A stretch of DNA of 60,000 nucleotides, taken from contig NC_087070.1 in assembly GCF_963678635.1 (NCBI RefSeq), forward strand, positions 33,807,955-33,867,954, read 5' to 3'. This DNA is from Symsagittifera roscoffensis (taxonomy: Eukaryota; Xenacoelomorpha; Acoela; Convolutidae). Position numbers and translations under genes: made by a program. A model generated the notes under the pieces. The model ran no database searches, had not been told where the DNA came from, and was given only the letters and a program-made list of their open reading frames with translations. Of this stretch, positions 31,338-42,100 are shown one piece after another. How positions within the stretch are numbered: position 1 is the stretch's first letter; the number at the start of each line of letters is the position of its first letter.

Positions 31338-31703
31338 TTTTTGATACTGTATTCCTAGTAATTCACTAACGTTATAAGTGGCAATAATCTTCTAGAATTG
31401 TTGATTGCACCAAATTTCGAATACTGCAAACTGGAAACTTGTCAAATAGCTAAAAGGCTAAAAAAAAATAGTTCCACTTAAGGTATGAAGAATTTGTAAA
31501 TTATACTTCAAATGAAATTTTCAAAATCTATTCTTTTTGTTTTGCTTATCTTCTCAATTTCATCATTATTGTTGTATGAATTATAAGTTTAAGATTATAT
31601 CACAACTTCAAAATGAGTGTTTTGCGCTCCAAACTCAGCAAATTGTGACAGGCGGCATAAAAGTTAAGGATTTAGTTGCTAAGACTGGAATCATTTTCAG
31701 AAA
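31338..31703 (+). other. TAF4-PSMD6 spacer with acceptor next to the ATG
   Basis: A 366-base AT-rich spacer. TCATTTTCAG ends at 31700, three bases before the PSMD6 ATG at 31704. This is what a trans-splice acceptor or a 5' UTR intron end would look like. No clear AATAAA poly-A signal is seen for TAF4. Confidence 0.5.
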
Positions 31704-32861
31704 ATGGCTGGCGAACAAGGACTGCCGAAAATACCCAACTTGCAAGTTGCTGAACTGAAGTTCAGGGTGCAACAGAACCCCCAGGAACTTGAGCACCTGA
31801 AAGCAGATATTTTGAAACTGATTGAAGAAGATGACATGCTTCCTTTTTACCAGTTGACTTGCAAAGAGCTCAACTGGAAAGAAGATGCAACCTTGGTGGA
31901 AAAATTGGAGGCCAAAAATAAAGCTGAGCTAGAAATCCTGGATAAGAAAATTTCAGACACGGAAGCCAATTTAGGAGAATCGGATATCCGCGATGCATAC
32001 ATGGCCAAAGGGGAATACCTATGCAAAATTGGTGATAAAGATGCCTGCCTGAGTCTGTTTCGAACTATTCTCGACAAGTCACTGGCGCTCGGACAAAAGC
32101 TAGATGTTGTATTTTACTGTATTAGACTAGGACTGTTTTACATGGATACGGATCTGGTTGAAAGGAATCTGGATAAAGCAAAAGGACTGGTCGAAAAAGG
32201 CGGAGACTGGGATAGAAGAAACAGACTGAAGGTCTACGAAGGGGTTTTCCACATGTACAATAGAAATTTCGAAAGCGCAATTGATCTGTTCCTTGATGCG
32301 GTGAGCACTTTCACCTCGACCGAGATTATGTCATACGATGAGTTTGTGAGATATACTGTGTACATGGCTATGGTTACACTTCCCAGAGTCGAAATCAAGT
32401 CTAAAGTAATCGACAATGACGAAATCCAACAACGTCTTAACTGCAGCCTCCCAGATACCAAACAGTATGTGACATCACTGTATGAGAGCGACTATGCTTC
32501 TTTCTTCGAGAGTTTGTTTGATGTGGAATCGTTTATGAAGCTGGATAGATATCTGTACAAGCATTACAGGTACTACATCAAAGAGGTAAGAATCATTGCC
32601 TATTCGCAGATTCTGCAATCGTACAGATCGGTGACGTTGCAGTACATCGCAGACGCGTTCAATGTTTCGGTGCCTTTCATCGATAAAGAACTGGCGAGGT
32701 TCATTGCGGCAAATCGGCTGCCATGTAAAATCAATAAAGTTCGTGGCATTGTTGAGACGACAAGACCGGACAGCAAGAACTACCAGTATCAACAGCTGAT
32801 CAAACAGGGGGATCACTTGTTGAACAAGATCCAGAAGCTCAGTAGAGTCATTAATTTGTAG
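31704..32861 (+). CDS. PSMD6: 26S proteasome regulatory subunit RPN7 (PSMD6)
   Basis: 385 codons in one exon, against 389 in the human protein. RPN7 is a lid subunit of the 19S regulatory particle, which deubiquitinates and feeds substrates into the proteasome. Domains: an N-terminal helical region (residues about 1-85), the RPN7 domain with helical repeats (about 90-250; GEYLCKIGDKDACLSLFRTIL), and the PCI domain (about 255-370; SVTLQYIADAFNVSVPFIDKELARFI), which holds the lid together. The C-terminal helix (QLIKQGDHLLNKIQKLSRVI) that joins the lid helical bundle is present. Start is the first ATG, three bases after an acceptor-like TTTTCAG. No intron interrupts it, unlike HOOK next to it. 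The gap to the HOOK start is 291 bases. Confidence 0.97.
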   Translation: MAGEQGLPKIPNLQVAELKFRVQQNPQELEHLKADILKLIEEDDMLPFYQLTCKELNWKEDATLVEKLEAKNKAELEILDKKISDTEANLGESDIRDAYMAKGEYLCKIGDKDACLSLFRTILDKSLALGQKLDVVFYCIRLGLFYMDTDLVERNLDKAKGLVEKGGDWDRRNRLKVYEGVFHMYNRNFESAIDLFLDAVSTFTSTEIMSYDEFVRYTVYMAMVTLPRVEIKSKVIDNDEIQQRLNCSLPDTKQYVTSLYESDYASFFESLFDVESFMKLDRYLYKHYRYYIKEVRIIAYSQILQSYRSVTLQYIADAFNVSVPFIDKELARFIAANRLPCKINKVRGIVETTRPDSKNYQYQQLIKQGDHLLNKIQKLSRVINL

Positions 32862-33152
32862 ATGGGAAAGCAAAGCAGAGAATTGAGTCCTAAATTGAGC
32901 TTGATGAGACCTCCTATGTGTACACTGAATGATGTTTATGAGATAGATATTAAAATAGTTGTGTTATGTTGTGAAAGGTTTTCAAAAGAAGAAGTGTTTT
33001 GAGAGTAGCATGATAGAAAAAATAGGTTTTCAAATTGAAATGTGTTTCAGATTTTAAATGTACATATTTATATTTTACTAAGATATGAATAGTTACTTAT
33101 AACGCTGCAATTGCGTCTGAGACGAAAATAGCTGCTATCCAATCTGACAGAA
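32862..33152 (+). other. PSMD6-HOOK spacer with acceptor next to the ATG
   Basis: A 291-base AT-rich stretch. Ends CCAATCTGACAG at 33150, two bases before the HOOK ATG at 33153. The same placement as for PSMD6 suggests the leaders of both genes are formed by splicing. Confidence 0.5.
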
Positions 33153-33182
33153 ATGGGGGAAGTTGACAGTCTGGTAAAATGG
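33153..33182 (+). CDS. HOOK: HOOK exon 1 (start codon)
   Basis: Encodes MGEVDSLVKW, ending with a GTAAGT donor at 33183. Ten codons is short, but the phase (0) matches exon 2, which continues LSTLGVES as in the family (LCESLLTW followed by I-x-TF). The intron, 33183-37002, is 3.8 kb. Confidence 0.8.
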
Positions 33183-36100
33183 GTAAGTCAAATCAATCCA
33201 ATGCAAATATTTCTTTGAATATAGGCACATGTAATAGCCATTAAATTTCAGCGTCACTTTTGAAATAATTTGCCTTACCATGTTTTGGTTGAGAGAAAAT
33301 GATGAAATTTTTCATTTGTGACTCATGAGCTTTTGCTGACAAGATCTGATTTGGTGCCCGTGGATTTTTGTTCGGCTCTTGACAATTATAGCAACACCCT
33401 CAGCATAGTAAAAATATGTACCGCTGCTTCGTTTTTACTATTATAGAGAGAGAGAGTGGGGGGGGGGCTATAATGGGTAAGAGCATTTTGTTCTCGGTGT
33501 TGGTTTAGAACAGCTTGTCCGTTGGGGCGTCGGTGAAAACTAAATGTTTTATTTAAAATCTGAGTATAGTTGTGAGATGCTGCTAATGTTAATGAAGCAA
33601 AGTTGAGCTGAGCTACTTTCCAGTTATTTAGGTGTTTGATGTTTCATTAAGTTTGTAATTTGTTCATACTTATTTGCTGAATTCAAGGTATGATCTAAAA
33701 TGAAAAGTGAGTTTTCAAATGCAAAAGAACGAAGTTAGCTTCAATTATATAGGTACTGATTTTTCCAGGAAAGTCCAAGTTTTGTTTACGCTCAAATTTG
33801 ATTTTTCGCGGTTCAACTTTTAATTTGTTTTAAGTTCAGTTCAATTCCTTTGTTGAAAAGAAGGCAAACGCTATTATCATATTGCAAACGAGTAAAGCTC
33901 ACTCAAAACGTTAATAGTTTTAAATATCGATTTGAAAATATAAATATATTTTTTTTCAATTTTTTCTTTAGTCACGGTTTTCTTGCTTTTGATACGAATC
34001 TATTATAGAACCAGGGGCGGATCTAGGATTTTCTCGAGAGAGGGGGGCGGATTTTCAAAAAGTTTTCCAAAATTTTGACGCCCTTTTTTTTGGGTCGACC
34101 AAATTGATTTTTCGAGCTCTCTCAAAGCACTGTTTTGCCCCTATTTTGGCAAAATTTTCTGCGCCGCAGGCTAATTTTTGACAAAATAGTCAAAAAGCCG
34201 TTTTTGGGCACTTTTTGAAAAATGTTGACAAAAAAATCGCGTTTTTTTGGCGCGCGCTCCCCCTCAAAGTTAGTATATATTGGCGCCAAAGGCGCCTTTT
34301 GAAAAATTTTAGGGTCGGTCGGCCAAAAATGGATTTCTGAAAAAGTATCAAAAGGGGGACCCTTTGGGTCGGCAGGGGGTCGAATCCTTGAGGGGGGGCG
34401 TCCGCACCCCCTAAATCCGCCCCTGTATAGAACACTAGCAGTTTCCTTCCTCTTCAAGTTTTTAGGAGTCTACAGTTTTTTTGCTGTACAATCACAGTCC
34501 ATTTGAGTTTTTTGAAAAGAACAGCAGATCTTTAAATAAGAGCAAACGAAGAATTGAATTAAATCCCAGTAAATACTAAAAGCTTATGAAAAGAATTTCG
34601 GAAAAAAGCCGCAGCACACAACCAGCAGTATTAAATAATACTGCTGGTTGTGTGCGGCGGCTTTTTTCCGAAATTCTTTTCATTTTCCCTTTTGTTTACT
34701 AGGTCTTGAGGTAACAGCATAAGTCTTGAGGTAACGACTACGACTGGTACGAAAAAGGTCCTGGGTTCAACAAAAAATTATCGGTCTATTGTTTGCTGCA
34801 TCTGTTTTGTCGGCTTAGTTGCCACCTGGGTGTTTTTTTTGTGATGTGAGCAATTTTCGTTTTTATTGAAAATTGAAGTAATTTATTCTTGTAATTTGTA
34901 AGTTCACTGAATCTGGTTGTTTTTAATTTCCTTTTTTTTTGGATAAAAGCTTCATTTGCCTCAATTATTTCGGATAACGTTTTATTGGCTCGTTGACTAA
35001 ATTTTGCGTTTAGGACCAATGTTTTGTAATAGTTATGTTGGTTTTTGTTTTTGTTTTTTTTTCAGTCGACTTAGTTTCTGGCATTAAATATCAATCTGAT
35101 CTGTAGAACTGAGTACTAATTTAATGAAAGTAAATTGTTTAATTTGTTCGAAATGTGCTTGAATGATTTGATACTTGTTGTGTGCTATTGGTCCTAGTAA
35201 ACTGTCAATGAACAAAAGAAAGACTTTGATTTAGGTCGTGTGCATTTTCCCCCTTTTTATCTGAAAAGTCGTTCAAACTTGATGTTCTCGGTATGGCTTA
35301 TGATTTTTTGAAATTCAAATCAAATTCTTTCCCTAAAAATTCATGTGCAAATTGCGCTCTCAAAAACAAATGGAGAGAAAAGGCGAATGACTTAAGTTTA
35401 GAAACTGGGTTGCAGTTTTAGTTTCCCAGCGGAATAAAAAGAATTATGTTGACACATTTTTCTCAAATTGTTGGATTTTTTAATCAAACTGTTTTTCTCT
35501 TCGTGAAATTAAAAGGGTTTCAAAGTGGTGAAACGTTTTCTTCAAAATTGAAGGTTGAAAAATGTTCATTTTTTATCGCTTTTCTTGAGCTCATGGCCAC
35601 TTTCCGAACTTAGACTCGTTTTTAAGTAGTCAGAGCTCATATTAAATTTTTGAAAGTGTTCCAGTCGTTTTATTGTGATTATTGAGGTCATTGTAACTTT
35701 TCCAACTGTCTGCTTGCTATGTTTTTTGAGAAATGTTTCAAGTGCGGCAAAGCTGTTTTCTCTTGTGTTTATCATTTGTTCTAAGTTCAGAAGTCTAAAA
35801 GAAAACGGTATAAAGAAACTTTTCAAGAACAACACTTTTCAGACGATTCCGCGATCCCGGAGTATTTTAAATAGCAATAAATTGAAAATTGAATGATTTT
35901 AATTTGAATGATTTTTGAAACCATATATGGCTGGCTATAAAAGGCTCTGTGTTGATGAATGGAGTCAATTTTCCCATTGGTCATTGTTTTTTTTTTCAAG
36001 AAAGTCTTCGGTTAAAATTAGTTCATTTTGGTAATTTGACTAGTATTGGTTGTTTGAATGATATTTTTTTGCAAGTTCTCTTCAATATCTACTAAAAGTT

Positions 36101-39100
36101 GGATTTTATAGTTGACCTTGAATTTTGCTGAGAAGGTCGGATGAGAGGACCGGTCGGCCGAAATGGAGGGACTGAATAAGTAGCAAAGGTTTGATCAATG
36201 GATCGTGTCCCCCGGAGCGGGTGGGAGGGGAGTCATCCTCCCCGAAATCAGTCCTAAAAGTAATATAAGTTACGTTCTTCAATATTAAATATGAAAATAA
36301 CGCCAAAATCGAGAGTGACTTTGTTTTAAAAGTGGATTTAACTTCTTAAATTTCTAAGGAAAACAAAAAATTACCTACTGATTCAGAATTTTTCATTTTA
36401 CTATGTTTCAATTCATTTCTTTGACTCTTTCCCATGCGAGTTATAGTCCCGATCCAGTTTTGAAGAAAAAATGTAATTACAAATAAGGCTCTTTGTGTTT
36501 CTGTTTGTTTTGTAATAAGCCTTTTTTGTTGGTTATATTTTCTGTTCGCTAATTAGCCTCCAATTTTCTGTTGGCTATATTTGTGATGTAGAAATTTTGG
36601 TCTTGGGTTCCTCAGAAAAAACGACACGACGTAATTAATTGTGTTGTCGAAGAAAGTAAGTAACTTAACTAGTAATCTGCTTCTCTTTTGATTCTCATGA
36701 CAGAGAAATCCCTTACGCGCGAAATTTCTGCCAGCCAATCAATGTTCAATATTCATAAATTCGATGCCAATTAGTCAGTCGGGACAGTTTAGAGGGCCTT
36801 GATTGGTTAAGAGTTTTCTCGTATGAGAATAGCCCCCTGTCTGAGCAGCCGTGCCCGAGTGAGTAAGGCACACACCCCTCTCCCACTTCGCTCACGATTG
36901 GAGGGGTCCCAGTGTCATCCGCCTCCTCTGGGTAGGACCGGCTACGGCATTAAGTAAGACCGGTTTTTGTTAGGAAAACCCCTTTCATAGCGTGTGTTTC
37001 AGCTGTCTACCCTTGGCGTTGAGAGTGTGGAGGAGACGCTGTGCAAATGTGACAACAATCCCTCGGTGCTGTCGGACGGAATCATTCTCGCAGACTGCCT
37101 TCATCAGATGTTAGTCACATTTCAATGTCTCTCTTCTCTCTATAGCTTTAGCATATAATTAACGATAGTTTACATCAGTTCTTGAAAACTTATAAGCAAG
37201 TTTCCTTAATTAATAGCTCAATATTGTTCAGGCTCGAATTTGATTTTTCCGCGGTTTGACTTCTGATTTTTTTGTAGTGCAGTTCATTTCCTTTGTTAAA
37301 AAGAAGACAAACACCATCGAACAGCAAAATTGTTAAGGTCACGAAAAACGTGATCGATTTCTAATTTCGAAAATGGAAATGAATTATTTGATTTCCCAGC
37401 GAAATAAAAGTTTTACCTATTGATCCAGTTTTCTCAAATTGGGTTAATTTTAACAAAAAGTGTCCATCATAAATTGTTTTACAAATTCAAAGTGCTTTAA
37501 AGCCATATATTTTTTTCAAGTGAAGATTTTTGAAAAACAAGTAGTTTTTTTCAGTTATATTGCATTCATTACTTTTTTCCAACTGTCAGTTGGTTATGTT
37601 CAAAAGTTTCAGTGATAAGTTTTTTTTCAAAGTAAAAGATCTGCAAGGTCATTTATATTTTAATAGAATTCGGAAGTTGAGGATCATCCTAATAAAGTTC
37701 TCAACTCAATTCGACCTGAAAACAGGCTTGATTGTGATGCCAGGTGCAAATTTGCTCTGCTCTGATCTACCGAAATTTGTTCCCCCGAATAACTGTCGGA
37801 ATTGGTTAGACCCTTAACTTCCTTTTGTTTGTGGAATCTAGTCAGGCCCCACATGATGTATAATTCTTATTTAACTGTCGAAGCGGACCTAGAGATTTAC
37901 TTTTCCTCAGTCTCTCGGCCTGATCCATTTCGTGAAGCTGAACTCTTTGAAGCTGAACTCATCTAGTGGGAGAGCTTAACACCCTGAAAGAATCATATAG
38001 CATGACGCACGATGCTGATCTCACAGCAGCCCAACAAAGCATGAGAACCATTCAAACGAAGTCCAGTGTCAAAACGAAGTTGTTAACCCACGTCTATGAT
38101 ACGCCCTAAATACCCCGTCGAGGGCGAACAACACTGGACCATGGAAGATAATAGAACGAAATAACCTTAATCTCTATCGGCGATGTTTGACCTGATTAGA
38201 AGGAAACCCGCTACCGCGGAAGCAGACGAGGCCATAAAAACAAGATGTCATTCAAAAAATGTTCTGAGTGATATCCTGATTTTGACCTTGAAAATATTGT
38301 TAACAACCCGTTGACGAACGACTCATGCACCGTCAAAATTTTTCATCTAAAGAAAGCGTCAGAGACACTTGGATCGCTTTCACGAACAGAATTTAATCTT
38401 GTTTTTTTTGTAACTTTAAAATTAGTAGCAATGCATTGAAACTTATATAGCCGTATATTAGGGTATAAATAATTGTTTTTGTTGTTGTTGTTCAGAGCAC
38501 CTTTCCACATATATATCTTATTAGGGTATAAATAATTGCTTTTGTTGTTGTTCAGAGCACCTTTCCACTTCGACTCGGAGTTCTTGGCCAAAATTAAACG
38601 AGAAGACCTGGTCGACTACAGGCTGAAAGCGAACAACCTGAAAAAGGTGGTGCAGTTTGTGACGTCATTCTACCAGGAGGTGCTATTCCAGGAACTAGAT
38701 GACCAACTCCTTCCAGATGAGACCAGAATTGGTTAGTTGATCACTATTATTAAAAGTAATGAACGCAGTGAACACTCATATGTAGGTCTTGCTGATTTTG
38801 TTTTATTTTATTTTCAGGAAAAGTCTCTGATAGCTCAGATGTGCATTCATACCAATTGATGCACTTATAAATGCACTTATGTATATATGCACTTTTGAAT
38901 TCCATCTGCTGAAAGTGACGTGAATAGCACTCTCCAAATACGAACGTGGAAATGGCGCAAAAAGGCGTGAACGATTTCTAGTTTAAAAAATGGAATTTAA
39001 TTTTTAGATTTCCGGCGGAATAAAAATTTACCCAGTGATCCCCAGTTTTCTCAAGTTGGGTTAATGTTATCAAAAAAGCCCAAATCATAAATCGTTCTAG

Positions 39101-42100
39101 AAATTCAAAGAGCTTAAAGGGCATCTATTTTTTTCTTTGAAGTTCGAAAGTTTAGATTGTTACAACAAAGTGTTTTTTTTTCTGTTTACTTGTATTTATT
39201 ACTCTTTTCTAACTGTCAGTTGGCTATGTTTATCTCTTGACGTTTTTCCACGCGCTAAACGACCACCATATAGCTCTTCAGGGAGAATCGCTCTTGTAGC
39301 TCTTGGTTAATGCATCCATGTTTTCGGTTTTCTGGGCTGTGGAAAAATTTTCATCATGCCACGATCATAAGTCAAGTTCGAAATAGACACCAACCTTTCG
39401 AGTCAGCCGAGTGGCGAAGAGTTTAGTCACATCACCTTCAATCCACTACATATACATACCAATTAATCATTGCCATATCTTGAAAATTTCATGCTAATTT
39501 GAGTTTGTTTCTATTTGAGTTACCCGATAATTCTGTTTTTTTTTGGAAGTTGGTTTTTCCATCCTCTTTGCCTCCTATTCAAGTATGGGGGTACTTGAGG
39601 TTTATGAACGAGGGAACGACCTATGACCTAATGTATTTTTCCACGCGATGTCAGTAACTTCAAACCAAGCTCGTATGTTGTCGATCATTGTATCATATTA
39701 AAGCCTTTTTTCATCCGTTTTTTTTTAGATCAGAACAAAAAATGGGGGACCAAAAAGTTTGTTATAATTCTTAAACTAAAAGTGTTTGAAGTTGCTCATG
39801 ATTTGCTGTGATTCTGTTTTGACTTCAGCTGCCGATTGCGACGGCGAAGAGACCTCGAAGCTACTGCGGCTGGTGCTGGGCTGTGCTATTAACTGCGACC
39901 AAAAAGAAGGTTAGTACCATATTAGTTCAAAAATAATAGTCTGTAATCTTATATTTAAAAAATTAATAAGAGTAGTCGGTTTTTCCACACGATAGAAAAA
40001 AATTTCGCGACTTTTTGCGCGCTTATATATTAAAATCTTTTGTAGAATACATCAGTGGCATCATGGCGCTTGAACAGTCCATACAACAAGACGTCATGAA
40101 TGCCATACAGATTCTAATGTCAGCGACCAATATCCACAAATCGCCTTCTTCCAAGGGGGGACCGGGGGGACGTTCTCTCTCAAATGGGGGCTTTGAAGAC
40201 GACACTGAACAGCAACATATAATAGACAGACAGTTGAAAGAAGCGTGGGACGAGGTGCACAGGTTGACGATGGAAAACGAAGAGTTGTCCCAGAAGTATC
40301 ATGACATACAGTTAAAGGTCAGTGCAAAAGCACAGTTTCAAATCATGTGTCGAGAGTTGATTTTAAATAGAAATAAGGATAACCGGTAGCACAGAATGTT
40401 CCGAGCATAGTCTTTAGAGAACTACGGTTTAGAAAGTTTTTCTGCTGCTTGGTGTGATAAAAAGGATCTGACGTAAAATTGCTGAAAGGTTCCCAAAATG
40501 AAGCTAAAAAACTCCAAAAATTAAATTGATTTGCTTTAAATTAAGTTTTAAGGTCCCAAATTAGGCATAATTCAGCTTGTATGCCTGCTCGCTGGCTTTA
40601 TTCGATCTAAATGAGACAAAAAATCAAAAATTTCAGACCGGTTTTTCTCGACACTGAAAAATTTTTTAATGTGGTTGAAATCACGACTGAAATAGCTTTA
40701 ATATGATATATCACTCAACCCAGTCCGATGATTATTTGTGGTACCTGATTTTGCGTGGAAAAGAAAAAGAAAAAAATAAAACACGTCCGAATACAAAGTT
40801 CCTTCCCACTTTCAATGTTCGGAACAAAAATATATTGAGTTTTTTATACTATTTTTCCTAGTAAACCATAGACATGCTTTCTTGAAAAATTACTCGTGCG
40901 TTACGCTTGCGATTATGACTAATTTGGGCATCCAATTAAATTTATAATTGTGCAAGCCTTTCAGCTTAACCAGTATTTCTCATTTCAGTCTAATAATGAA
41001 AAAAATAATCATATTATCCGTGTGTTATGATTATTTATTGTTTTCATAATTAGACTGAATAAGAAGTAATGGCTTAGCTGAAAGGCTTGCATGAATATAA
41101 GTGTCATACCGCTAAGTCCTCAAGGTATGAATTGCTAAATCCTGAATCCGTATGGATAGATAATATCGGGCTCGTGAGAGAGAGAAGTTAAAACAACTAT
41201 TTAATGTTAACGTTAATTATCTTTCTGAACCGTAGTTCACTTTAACCGCCGTTCTCGTCCTCGCTATCAAGGTCAATCGACCAGTACACATTAACGTTAC
41301 ATAATATCAAAACATAAATGATGTATAAATACATAATAAGTTTTATATGGAGTTTTATCTATCCATGCCGGATGACATTCCCCCTCCTCGGGAAAAATGA
41401 TAAAGTTTTAATTGAATTTTTGGTCCCTGTGGGACTGCTTGTTCTGTCTTTTCATTTTTCTCCTCTTGTTTCCACGGTATTGTTGTCCATGTTGTCGTGC
41501 CATTGTTCCGTGCTCTTCGTCATTTTGTGGCTGTTTGTCTTCTTGTTCTTTCATTTCTATATCCTTCGTGTTCACGAATACTATGTCGTTGTTTTCCATC
41601 GTTTCGTCTTCTGCCTCTGTTAGGGATGTTAAGTCAATTACGTTGCTTGTAGTGGTCGGTTTGTGTTTCGGGCTAATAGCCTGTATAAATTGTACACAAG
41701 CCTTGTATTCCGGGGTTTTTTCAGAAAACCCATCTCCTGTATCAGATTTTAGGCTTGGGGAGTCTTGCGTTGTTTTTTCTGGTGGCGAGTCGTTTTCGAA
41801 TTGCTTTTTCTCGGTTGCACTCGCTATCTGTATTGTGCTGATTGGGATGGGGTTACCTAGTGCTGTTGCTAGGGTCGCCTGTCTGTTTCTAGTTGACTTT
41901 CTTGTTGCGGTTGCAGGTGGTGTGCTTTTGGTTTTGTCGTTTTGGTGACGGTGAGATGAGCTCCTCCGACGTTGACGACGAATCATCGTCCTTCTCAGGG
42001 CTTTTGTTCGTTTCCTGTTCGATCTCCCTTTGGAGACTCATCCCTCGTGGCGTTTGTAGTTTTCTTACTGGTTTTCCTCCAGTCCTCTTTCCTGTCGCAT

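Noticed and set aside
33995-34440. Protein-coding frames on the - strand (34122-34457)
   Set aside because: They lie inside the hAT-type MITE and reflect its G/C-rich ends.
40015-40389. 124-codon + strand frame taken as a separate gene
   Set aside because: It is HOOK exon 5 read through its splice sites; protein similarity stops at the GTCAGT donor.
41412-41948. Long + strand frame with many hydrophobic residues and Cys
   Set aside because: It is the antisense of the integrase tail frame; Val/Phe/Leu/Ser richness is what Lys/Asn/Thr/Glu-rich coding sequence gives when read backwards.
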